Of a stretch of DNA of 22,301 nt, positions 1-10,661 are shown piece after piece (position 1 is the stretch's first letter; the number at the start of each line of letters is the position of its first letter). Location of the stretch: the NCBI GenBank assembly GCA_002343505.1, contig DDQZ01000089.1, positions 25,362 through 47,662 on the forward strand. Direction: 5' to 3'. Under the pieces are notes generated by a model that saw nothing but the letters and a program-made list of their open reading frames with translations, was not told where the DNA came from and did no database searches. The DNA is from Verrucomicrobiaceae bacterium UBA2429 (GTDB lineage Bacteria > Verrucomicrobiota > Verrucomicrobiia > Verrucomicrobiales > Verrucomicrobiaceae). A program made the position numbers and the translations under genes.

Positions 1-662
1 GACTTGGTGACGCTGTCGTTGACGTTGATCGCCGGGATCAGCAGCTTGCCCGCCTTGGCCATTTCATAGAGGCGATGCACGCCGGTGGTGGTCTCTTCGG
101 AGACGCCCTTCAGGTCCTTCACGATCTCGTGGAAGATGCCGGGCTGTTTCTTGGCGATGTCCTTGAGCAGGTCCTTGATGACCTTCACCTCGTGGTTGTC
201 AGAGGGGGAATCCACCCACTTGTCGCCGTTCTCCATCTCATAGCCCTTGTGGATGAGCAGGGTCACGTCGCCGCCGTCGTCCACGATGAGCTGCGGGCCT
301 TTGTTGCCGGGGAACATGATGCACTGCCAGGTACACCACCAGTATTCTTCCAGCGTCTCGCCCTTCCAGGCGAACACCGGGGTGCCGGAGGCGGCGATGG
401 CGGCGGCAGCGTGGTCCTGGGTGGAGAAGATGTTGCAGGAGGCCCAGCGCACGTCAGCGCCGAGTTCCTTCAGGGTCTCGATCAGCACGCCGGTCTGGAT
501 GGTCATGTGCAGGGAGCCGGTGACGCGGACGCCAGCGAGCGGCTTCTTCGGGCCATACTTCTCACGGGTGGCCATGAGGCCGGGCATTTCGTGCTCGGCG
601 ATCTCGAGTTCTTTGCGGCCGAAGTCGGCGAGGGCGATGTCTTTGACTTTGTAGTCGCTCAT
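1..662 (-). CDS. ahcY: Adenosylhomocysteinase (SAH hydrolase), N-terminal part, cut by window edge
   Basis: The enzyme splits S-adenosylhomocysteine reversibly into adenosine and homocysteine in the cytosol, using bound NAD, and so removes the product inhibitor of methyltransferases. About 220 codons are visible from ATG at 662; the C-terminal NAD-binding part lies outside. Family motifs are GSLHMTIQT (about 49-57), [16 protein letters not shown] (75-90), the EYWWCTW block (about 106-112), DDGGD (128-132) and [16 protein letters not shown]. Between DDGGD and SEETTTG there is an insertion of about 40 residues rich in K and D, typical of the long form of the family seen in many bacteria and plants and absent from the human enzyme. 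The start has no Shine-Dalgarno; its leader contains nested inverted repeats (see 693-762). It lies downstream of cysS on the same strand, 229 bp away. Identity is very secure. Confidence 0.97.
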   Translation of the reverse strand, partial: MSDYKVKDIALADFGRKELEIAEHEMPGLMATREKYGPKKPLAGVRVTGSLHMTIQTGVLIETLKELGADVRWASCNIFSTQDHAAAAIAASGTPVFAWKGETLEEYWWCTWQCIMFPGNKGPQLIVDDGGDVTLLIHKGYEMENGDKWVDSPSDNHEVKVIKDLLKDIAKKQPGIFHEIVKDLKGVSEETTTGVHRLYEMAKAGKLLIPAINVNDSVTK

Positions 663-692
663 AGTGGGCGGATGTGGGTTCAGGTTTGGGGT

Positions 693-762
693 CTGAAACG
701 ATTCAAATCAACGTATCAGGATGCGTTGATATGTTTCAGGATGCCCCGTGAGTCAAACGGGG
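693..762 (-). promoter_or_regulatory. Structured leader/operator region upstream of ahcY
   Basis: Three perfect inverted repeats lie 31-101 bp before the ahcY start. CTGAAAC (693-699) pairs with GTTTCAG (733-739). Inside it ATCAACG (707-713) pairs with CGTTGAT (724-730) around a 10-nt loop. Next to it CCCCGT (744-749) pairs with ACGGGG (757-762). A 9-bp direct repeat TCAGGATGC occurs at 716-724 and 736-744, 20 bp apart, about two helical turns. None of the hairpins is followed by a T run on the minus strand, so a simple terminator for cysS is unlikely. I do not recognise the conserved core of known SAH or SAM riboswitches. The ATCAACG palindrome could be an operator for a repressor (the ArsR-family SahR type is one guess) or part of an RNA element. 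Confidence 0.45.
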
Positions 763-873
763 ATTTCAGCGCGAACCCGGTTTGTCAGCGCATGAGGGCG
801 GAGTTCACTCCCCGGCAAACTGGCAGTCTGCCTTCGAGAGTGCCGCCGGACTTGCCTGGATCTTCGAGTCCCG

Positions 874-889
874 CGTGCGAGACCGCACG
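874..889 (-). other. Short hairpin just after cysS stop
   Basis: CGTGCG (874-879) and CGCACG (884-889) form a perfect 6-bp stem with a 4-nt loop, beginning two bases after the cysS stop codon on the minus strand. No T run follows, so it may protect the 3' end or act as a weak terminator. It could also be chance in GC-rich DNA. Confidence 0.3.
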
Positions 890-891
890 GC

Positions 892-2289
<1,398 letters not shown>

Positions 2290-2304
2290 GGCGGCGGATG
2301 CGGG

Positions 2305-2640
2305 TTAGTCTTCGCCGCCATTTGTGTCAGGGTCCCCGTCCGCAGGCGGGGCGCCCTCCCCCGGTTCGGCGGAGTCGTCCTGCTCCTTGTTGGCGGAGAT
2401 TTTCAGACTGACACGCAACCCGTGTTTTTCAGCCGCAGTGGAGAGCAGCGAGCGTATGGCGCTGGCGGTCATGCCGTTTCTGCCGTGGACCCTGCGCATG
2501 TCGTCAGGGTCGAGCATGACTCGGAAAACGAGGGTGCCTGAGGCGTTGCGCCCGCTTGCTATGGATGCCTGGCGGGGGTGGTCAATCAGATTGGCCACCA
2601 CATAAGCCAGGAATTCTCGCAATGCTTCGGGCGCGTCCAT
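2305..2640 (-). CDS. khpA: KH-domain RNA-binding protein (KhpA/YlqC type)
   Basis: This is a small single-KH protein that binds RNA; KhpA proteins in other bacteria pair with KhpB and affect translation and cell division. The product is 111 residues. The KH fold spans about 10-82, with the GxxG loop as GRNG at 53-56 inside the block LDPDDMRRVHGRNGMTASAI. The family is usually 75-85 residues, so the acidic, proline- and glycine-rich tail (about 84-111, many D, E, G and P) is an extension that is probably disordered. It follows rpsP by 69 bp, the usual position for this family, and precedes cysS by 15 bp. The ATG at 2640 has no Shine-Dalgarno. The KH assignment is firm; the exact cellular role is inferred from relatives. 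Confidence 0.9.
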   Translation of the reverse strand: MDAPEALREFLAYVVANLIDHPRQASIASGRNASGTLVFRVMLDPDDMRRVHGRNGMTASAIRSLLSTAAEKHGLRVSLKISANKEQDDSAEPGEGAPPADGDPDTNGGED

Positions 2641-2709
2641 GGAATTGCTTCAAATCGTCCATCCAACTGTCTTCCCGGCTCATGTCCGGTGTCCGACGCG
2701 GGCGCCGGG

Positions 2710-2961
2710 TCAGGCTTGCGCGGCGGCGCGGGCCTTGTTGATGAGGCTGCGCACGGTGTCGCTGGGCTGCGCGCCGTTGGCGATCCAGGCGTCCACGCGC
2801 TCCAGGTTGACCTCAGCTTTGTTGTCCTTCCGCGCGGGATCATAGGACCCCAATATCTCCAGAAAACGTCCGTCACGGCGATAACGCTTGTCGGCGGCGA
2901 CAATTCGATAGATCGGGCGGCCTTTGGAGCCTTCTTGGCGGAGACGGATGGCGACTGACAT
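2710..2961 (-). CDS. rpsP: 30S ribosomal protein bS16
   Basis: This is a small-subunit ribosomal protein that binds 16S rRNA and helps 30S assembly. It has 83 residues, typical for the family. The N-terminal signature [20 protein letters not shown] is followed by [15 protein letters not shown] and LGSYDP, all conserved in bS16. The tail ([16 protein letters not shown]) matches the C-terminal helix region. It sits between a lysine-rich small protein and khpA on the same strand. In many bacteria rpsP is followed by rimM, trmD and rplS; here khpA and then cysS come instead. The leader before the ATG carries an A-rich stretch (AAAAAAATCACATCC) and no Shine-Dalgarno. Identity is very secure. Confidence 0.98.
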   Translation of the reverse strand: MSVAIRLRQEGSKGRPIYRIVAADKRYRRDGRFLEILGSYDPARKDNKAEVNLERVDAWIANGAQPSDTVRSLINKARAAAQA

Positions 2962-3047
2962 GGATGTGATTTTTTTAAATGCTGGATTTGAAGGGCGCGC
3001 AAACTGCGGGGCGGCGGGGGGAAATCAAATGGTTTTTATTGGATTTC

Positions 3048-3066
3048 CCGGCCGCCATGCGGCCGG
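3048..3066 (-). other. GC-rich hairpin between the lysine-rich gene and rpsP
   Basis: CCGGCCGC (3048-3055) and GCGGCCGG (3059-3066) form a perfect 8-bp stem with a 3-nt loop. It starts about 10 bases after the stop of the lysine-rich gene in the direction of transcription. The following bases on the minus strand are GGAAATCCAATAAAAACC, with no T run, so it is not a standard intrinsic terminator. It could slow or process the transcript and lower or separate expression of the upstream gene from rpsP. Confidence 0.45.
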
Positions 3067-3076
3067 CATTTCAGCT

Positions 3077-3319
3077 TTATTCGACGACGGCAGTTTCGAC
3101 CGCAGTTTCAACATCGGGTGTTTCCACAACCGGAGCGGCTTTCGGAGCGGACTTTTTGGCGGGAGCTTTTTTGGCGGGAGCCTTTTTGGCAGGTTTGGAG
3201 GCGGGAGCTTTGGCAGCGGGCGCCTTGCGCGCCAGACCCGACTTGGCCAGGGCTTTTTTGCGCGCCAGGTAGAGTTTGCGACGACGTTGTTTGATGACTT
3301 TGTTAAGTTGCTGGCCCAT
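3077..3319 (-). CDS. Small lysine/alanine-rich basic protein of unknown function
   Basis: I do not recognise a characterised family. The 80-residue product has three zones. Residues 1-30 are a basic block that looks helical (MGQQLNKVIKQRRRKLYLAR...). Residues 31-63 are a low-complexity tail built from A, K and P in PAKKA-like units (PAKKAPAKKAPAKKSAPK at 43-60), like the tails of histone H1-like bacterial proteins. Residues 64-80 are acidic and hydrophobic (VVETPDVETAVETAVVE). It is the first gene of the rpsP-khpA-cysS run, 115 bp upstream of rpsP, which hints at a ribosome- or RNA-related role; nucleoid binding is an alternative. ATG at 3319 is the only sensible start, without a Shine-Dalgarno. 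That it is a real gene is supported by position and composition; the function is open. Confidence 0.75.
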   Translation of the reverse strand: MGQQLNKVIKQRRRKLYLARKKALAKSGLARKAPAAKAPASKPAKKAPAKKAPAKKSAPKAAPVVETPDVETAVETAVVE

Positions 3320-3484
3320 GATGGTGTGTGCGTGTTCTGAAGGGGATGCTCATCCTGGCACCGTGATCCGGGGAATCAAGATGAATATGACAGTTGATCC
3401 GTGATGCCATTGCAATGCCTGGCTGGATTTGAATGCGGGGGAAAGCCGTTGCCCCGGCGAGCCGCCCGTTCATAGAAGCCGGAC

Positions 3485-4222
3485 ATGAACGCGGAATATC
3501 TCCTCATAGATGTCGGCAATGGCCGCACCAAGCTGGCACTGGCCTCGCCGGAAGCTCTGCTGGACCGGCGTGACTGCCCTACTCCCGGTCTCGATCCCGG
3601 GGCAGTGCGCGCCATTTTGAATGGATGGGATTTTCGCAGGGCCGTGCTTTGCAGCGTGGTGCCCGCCGCAGCGGCGGTTTTCCGCGGCGTGCTGGGAGAA
3701 AAAATGACCGAACTGCGTCATGACACGCCCATGGGAATCGGCGTGCGCTACCCATGCCCGGAGAGCATTGGCGCCGACCGGCTCGCGAATGCCGCGGCGC
3801 TGGCGCATTTGCACGGGGCTCCCGGGGTTGTCATTGATTTCGGAACCGCCGTAACTTTCGACATTCTGTCCGCCGACCTGCATTACATCGGAGGGGTGAT
3901 CGCTCCCGGACTGCGCCTGATGACCGACTACCTGCACGAGCGGACCGCGCTGCTGCCCAAAGTCGAGTTGCACGAGCCGGAATGCGCCATCGGCCGGTCC
4001 ACGGTGCAGGCCATCCTGGCTGGCGCGGCCATCGGCTACCGAGGCATGATCCAGGGCATTCTCGATGCTTTGCGCAAAGAGCTGCCTCAGGGGCCGGTGC
4101 ATCTCGTCGCCACCGGCGGCGACGCGGGGTGGATCACCGCCGGCATGGCCGAGCCCATCATTGTGGACCCGGATTTGACCTTGCATGGATTGCGTTTGGT
4201 GGGCAATCTCGCCGCCGTTTGA
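3485..4222 (+). CDS. coaX: Type III pantothenate kinase
   Basis: CoaX phosphorylates pantothenate with ATP, the first step from vitamin B5 to coenzyme A, in the cytosol. It belongs to the ASKHA fold and is unrelated to E. coli CoaA. The 245-residue length is normal. Key motifs are the phosphate-binding DVGNGRTK (9-16), GADR (97-99 region) and DFGTA (118-122) with the catalytic-type aspartate, then GGVIAPG (136-142) and the C-terminal TGGDAGW (210-216). It starts at ATG 3485, with only a weak purine patch upstream (AGAAG). It is divergent from the lysine-rich gene (165-bp gap) and heads the plus-strand run coaX-ROK-pyrE-rnhC-HU. panB, an earlier step of the same pathway, is at 14172-14951. Secure. 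Confidence 0.95.
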   Translation: MNAEYLLIDVGNGRTKLALASPEALLDRRDCPTPGLDPGAVRAILNGWDFRRAVLCSVVPAAAAVFRGVLGEKMTELRHDTPMGIGVRYPCPESIGADRLANAAALAHLHGAPGVVIDFGTAVTFDILSADLHYIGGVIAPGLRLMTDYLHERTALLPKVELHEPECAIGRSTVQAILAGAAIGYRGMIQGILDALRKELPQGPVHLVATGGDAGWITAGMAEPIIVDPDLTLHGLRLVGNLAAV

Positions 4223-4281
4223 CGCCACCCGCCACGGGCTTGATCCCGCCGCAGGCGCCAATTTTCAAAGCCGTCCTTCCC

Positions 4282-5220
4282 ATGCCCACCTACACCACCT
4301 CTGTCGGAATAGATTTCGGCGGTACCTCTGTCAAACTCGGCGTGTGCCGCGACGGGGAACTGCTCTGCACGGATGCCCCCATCCCCACCGCGAATTTTCC
4401 CGGCCCGGCGGCGCTCATCGGCGAGATGGCGGCGCGTGTGGCGAAGTTGAAGGAAAAATTCCCCGCCATCGCCGCCATCGGCGTGGGCGTGCCTGGGCTG
4501 GTGGACTTCGAGCACGGCTTCGTCCATGTGCTGACCAACGTGCCCGGCTGGAAACATGTGCCGCTGAAGGCCATCCTCGGCGAGAAGACGGGCCTGCCTG
4601 TCATCGTCGAGAACGACGCCAATGCCATGGCCTATGCCGAGTTCCGCTATGGCGCGGGGCGCGGCATGAACAATGTCGTCGCGCTAACCATGGGCACGGG
4701 CATCGGCGGCGGCCTCATTTTAAACGGCCAGCTCTACCGTGGCAGCGGCTGCGCGGCGGGTGAGATCGGCCAGATGAGCATCCACTTTGACGGAGTGGCC
4801 GGCCATTACGGCAATCTCGGCGCGCTGGAGAAATACACCGGCAACCAGCAGATCGCCGAGCACGCCATGCGCCGCTACGCCGAGGCGCACATCCAGAAAT
4901 CCGCCGAGGATTGCACGCCCAAAAAGATCGCCGAAGCAGCCCAGGCCGGGGACGACATCGCGCGCCAGGTCTGGGATGAGATTGCCGACTGGCTCGGCAC
5001 AGCGCTCGCCAGCATCGCCTGGCTTTTGAATCCAGATGCCTTCGTCATCGGCGGCGGCGTGGCCCAGGCGGGCGACCTTATCTTTGGTCCGCTGAACCGC
5101 AAAGTGCAGTCCATGCTCAGCACCGTGGTCTGGGAGCGCCTGCAAATCCTCCCCGCCCGCTTCAGCAACGAGTCCGGCATCATCGGCAATGCGGCCCTGG
5201 CCGCCGACAGTCTCGGCTGA
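4282..5220 (+). CDS. ROK-family sugar kinase (glucokinase-like) lacking the zinc motif
   Basis: ROK kinases phosphorylate hexoses such as glucose or N-acetylated amino sugars with ATP. The 312-residue product has the phosphate loop DFGGT (11-15), GVGVPG (67-72), the sugar-binding and catalytic block ENDANA (110-115, base D112), the second phosphate motif TMGTGIGGG (136-144) and GEIG (160-163). The structural zinc site normally formed by the H of GEIGH and three cysteines of CxCGxxGCxE is absent: Q164, G174, Y176 and A181 replace them, while G177, G180 and E183 remain. The start chosen is ATG 4282, because an upstream reading would overlap coaX and the conserved N-terminus begins here. The gap after coaX is 59 bp. 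The kinase call is firm; the sugar is not known, glucose being the default guess. Confidence 0.9.
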   Translation: MPTYTTSVGIDFGGTSVKLGVCRDGELLCTDAPIPTANFPGPAALIGEMAARVAKLKEKFPAIAAIGVGVPGLVDFEHGFVHVLTNVPGWKHVPLKAILGEKTGLPVIVENDANAMAYAEFRYGAGRGMNNVVALTMGTGIGGGLILNGQLYRGSGCAAGEIGQMSIHFDGVAGHYGNLGALEKYTGNQQIAEHAMRRYAEAHIQKSAEDCTPKKIAEAAQAGDDIARQVWDEIADWLGTALASIAWLLNPDAFVIGGGVAQAGDLIFGPLNRKVQSMLSTVVWERLQILPARFSNESGIIGNAALAADSLG

Positions 5221-5236
5221 AAATTCGAAGACTGAC

Positions 5237-5266
5237 GCTCGAAATTTTGAATTTCGAATTTCGAGC
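5237..5266. repeat. AT-rich palindromic repeat in the ROK-pyrE gap
   Basis: GCTCGAAAT (5237-5245) and ATTTCGAGC (5258-5266) are perfect 9-bp arms around a 12-bp centre made of the same GAATTTCGA-type words. The stretch contrasts in composition with the GC-rich flanking genes and sits just after the ROK stop. It is probably a dispersed intergenic repeat that may also act as a 3' hairpin. There is no T run after it. Confidence 0.5.
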
Positions 5267-5319
5267 TTGAGTCCCGTCCGCGCTTTCCAGCCTCAATCTC
5301 CCTGCTTCTTTCTTTCCCC

Positions 5320-5904
5320 ATGTCCTTAGAATCCGACCGCGCCGAGCTCGCCGCCATCCTGCGGGCCAAATCTGTCAAAACCGGCAAATTCACCCTCGCC
5401 TCCGGCAAGGAGAGCGATCTTTATGTGGACTGCCGGGTCACCACACTGGATGCGCGCGGCGCTGTGCTGGTGGGCCGCGTTTTGCATGACTTGCTGCGGC
5501 GCGAGGAGGCGGCGCGCGGCCATTCCATCGGCTCCCTCGGCGGTCTCACCATGGGCGCCGACCCCATCTCGCTCGCCGTGGCAATGACCTCCAGTCTCGC
5601 GGGGGATGCCAGCCCCGTGCAGGCATTCACCGTGCGCAAGGATCCCAAGGGCCACGGGCGCGGGAGGCGCATCGAGGGAAATTTCACGCCGCATCAGCCG
5701 GTCGTCGTCGTGGACGACGTCATCACCACGGGTGACTCGACTTTGAAAGCCATCCAGGCCATCCAGGAGGAGGGTGGCAGCGTGGCCTTCGCCCTGGTTT
5801 TGGTGGACCGGCAGGAGGGGGGCAGGGCGAACATCGAAAGCAAAGCCTGCCCCGTCGTCGCCGCCTTCACGCGGGAGGAACTCGTCGGCTCCGCGAATGC
5901 CTGA
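5320..5904 (+). CDS. pyrE: Orotate phosphoribosyltransferase
   Basis: PyrE joins orotate to PRPP to give orotidine 5'-phosphate, the fifth step of UMP synthesis, in the cytosol. It has 194 residues, normal length. The PRPP-binding motif VVVVDDVITTGDS is at 128-140. The catalytic loop region carries VRKDPKGHG (105-113), and the N-terminal TGKFTLASGKESDLYVD block (21-37) is the orotate/PRPP-binding hood. TMGADPI (78-84) is also conserved. Start ATG 5320 follows a pyrimidine-rich TCTTTCCCC leader without a Shine-Dalgarno. rnhC begins 12 bp after its stop, so the two are likely co-transcribed. Very secure. Confidence 0.96.
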   Translation: MSLESDRAELAAILRAKSVKTGKFTLASGKESDLYVDCRVTTLDARGAVLVGRVLHDLLRREEAARGHSIGSLGGLTMGADPISLAVAMTSSLAGDASPVQAFTVRKDPKGHGRGRRIEGNFTPHQPVVVVDDVITTGDSTLKAIQAIQEEGGSVAFALVLVDRQEGGRANIESKACPVVAAFTREELVGSANA

Positions 5905-5916
5905 CCGTGCCTTCCC

Positions 5917-6837
5917 ATGCCCGCCCTCTCCACCTACACCAAGACGCTGACGACCGCCCAGGCGGAAAAGCTGCGCGGCATTTTGCAGGAGGAGGGCTGG
6001 TCTTTCGAGGACAAAGCCTGGTGCCTCTATGCCGCCAGCCGCGGCAAGGTGAACGTGCTGGTTTATGAAAAAGGCCCCAAGGCTGTGGTCCAGGGCAAGG
6101 AAACCGAGAATTTTGTGCTCAACACCCTGGAGCCGCGCGTGCTGGGAGTGGCCGAGTTGGGATACGAGGAAGTCCACCACCCGGAGTTTTACCAGCCGCA
6201 TCTTGGCGTGGATGAGAGCGGGAAAGGCGACTTTTTCGGCCCGCTGGTCATCGCAGGGGTGTATGCGGATGCAGGAGTGGCACGAATGTTGCGCGAATGC
6301 GGAGCCGTGGACAGCAAGCAGATCAGCAGCGACCAGAAAATTGAAAAGCTCGCGGAGGCGGTGAGGGACATTCCCGGCCTGCGCTGGGAGGTGGTGCAGA
6401 TCAACCCCGAACGCTACAACGCGCTGTATGAAAAGTTCGGCAACTTGAACCGCCTGCTGGCCTGGGGGCACGCCAAGGTCATCGAACTGCTGCTGGAAAA
6501 AGTGCCGGACTGCCCGCGCGCGGTCTCCGACCAGTTTGCGAACCCCGTCGTGCTCCAGCGCGCCCTCCAGGCAAAAGGCCGCGGCATCGAGCTTGTTCAG
6601 CGAACCAAGGCGGAAAGCGACCCAGCCGTGGCCGCGGCCTCCATTCTGGCGCGGGAGCGTTTTGTGAGATGGCTGCGCGAAACCGGGGAGAGCATTGGCA
6701 TTGCCCTGCCCAAGGGAGTCTCACCCGCCGTCAAAGAAAGCGCGCGCCGGATCGTTGCCTCGCGGGGGGCTGACGCTCTGCCTCATTTCACCAAGACACA
6801 TTTCCGCACCACCGCCGAATTGCTTGCAGCCTCCTGA
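5917..6837 (+). CDS. rnhC: Ribonuclease HIII
   Basis: RNase HIII cuts the RNA strand of RNA-DNA hybrids and helps clear R-loops and primers. The 306-residue product has the TBP-like N-terminal substrate-binding domain (about 1-85), which separates this type from RNase HII, and the catalytic domain (about 90-300). Active-site acids are D99 and E100 in VDESGKGDFFGP, D205 in SDQF and D235 in KAESDPAVAAASILAR, matching the four-acid set of the Geobacillus enzyme. VDSKQISSDQK (131-141) is also typical. ATG 5917 lies 12 bp after pyrE, preceded by CCTTCCC. RNase HIII is common in Firmicutes, Chlamydiae and Verrucomicrobia, which fits the taxonomic guess. Secure. Confidence 0.95.
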   Translation: MPALSTYTKTLTTAQAEKLRGILQEEGWSFEDKAWCLYAASRGKVNVLVYEKGPKAVVQGKETENFVLNTLEPRVLGVAELGYEEVHHPEFYQPHLGVDESGKGDFFGPLVIAGVYADAGVARMLRECGAVDSKQISSDQKIEKLAEAVRDIPGLRWEVVQINPERYNALYEKFGNLNRLLAWGHAKVIELLLEKVPDCPRAVSDQFANPVVLQRALQAKGRGIELVQRTKAESDPAVAAASILARERFVRWLRETGESIGIALPKGVSPAVKESARRIVASRGADALPHFTKTHFRTTAELLAAS

Positions 6838-6890
6838 CTTTTCCCCCGTATTTAAGTCCACCGCACCGACCACTCCAACTCTCTCACCTC

Positions 6891-7199
6891 ATGGCCAATG
6901 TCACCAAACGCGAACTTGTCATCGAACTGAGCAACAAGCTGGGCCTTCGACAGAGCGAGGTCATGAGCATGGTTGAGGCCTTCATCGAGGAGGTCAGCGC
7001 CACTCTTGAGCGGGGAGACGAGGTCACCCTGCGCACGTTCGGCACGTTCGAACTGCGCAAGGCCAAATCCAAGATCGGGCGCAATCCCAAGCGCCCGGGT
7101 TCCGAGGTGGTCATTCCCGAGCGGTTCGTGGTGCGCTTCAAGCCCGGCATGGAGCTCAAGCAGCGCGTGGCCGACCTGCCCGTGAAGGATTCTAAATAA
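6891..7199 (+). CDS. HU/IHF-family DNA-binding protein
   Basis: This is a small dimeric nucleoid protein that bends DNA. The 102-residue product covers the whole family: N-terminal helices with TKRELVIELSNKLGL (5-19), VEAFIEEV (28-35), the strand signature LRTFGTFELRKA (47-58), and the beta-arm GRNPKRPGSEVVIPERFVVRFKPG (63-86), where the RNP carries the intercalating proline. The arm differs from the common RNPQTGE form in having KRPGSE. The short tail LPVKDSK is basic. It follows rnhC by 53 bp; the gap carries an AT-rich TATTTAAG patch that could be part of a promoter. It ends 13 bp from the convergent oxyR. Whether it acts as HU or IHF cannot be told from sequence. Confidence 0.95.
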   Translation: MANVTKRELVIELSNKLGLRQSEVMSMVEAFIEEVSATLERGDEVTLRTFGTFELRKAKSKIGRNPKRPGSEVVIPERFVVRFKPGMELKQRVADLPVKDSK

Positions 7200-7212
7200 C
7201 GCCCCGTCCCGG

Positions 7213-10589
<3,377 letters not shown>

Positions 10590-10617
10590 TCTGAAACCCA
10601 AACAATCCCCGCCAACG

Positions 10618-10650
10618 GCCCATCCCGGTGAAAACCGGGATGGGCTTTTT
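10618..10650 (+). terminator. Intrinsic terminator of katG
   Basis: GCCCATCCCGGT (10618-10629) and ACCGGGATGGGC (10634-10645) form a perfect 12-bp stem closed by a GAAA tetraloop and followed directly by TTTTT (10646-10650). It lies 28 bp after the katG stop. The minus-strand side lacks a T run, so it serves katG only and not the convergent gene. Confidence 0.95.
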
Positions 10651-10661
10651 GCATTCGCATT

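Noticed and set aside
693..762. Known SAH or SAM riboswitch upstream of ahcY
   Set aside because: The stems are present but the conserved core sequences of those classes are not recognisable; left as an unassigned regulatory region.
3982..4281. Longer ROK kinase start inside coaX
   Set aside because: It would overlap 240 bp of coaX; conserved ROK sequence begins only after ATG 4282.
5326..6471. Open frame of 381 codons on the minus strand opposite pyrE and rnhC
   Set aside because: It spans two well-supported plus-strand genes and has shadow-like composition.
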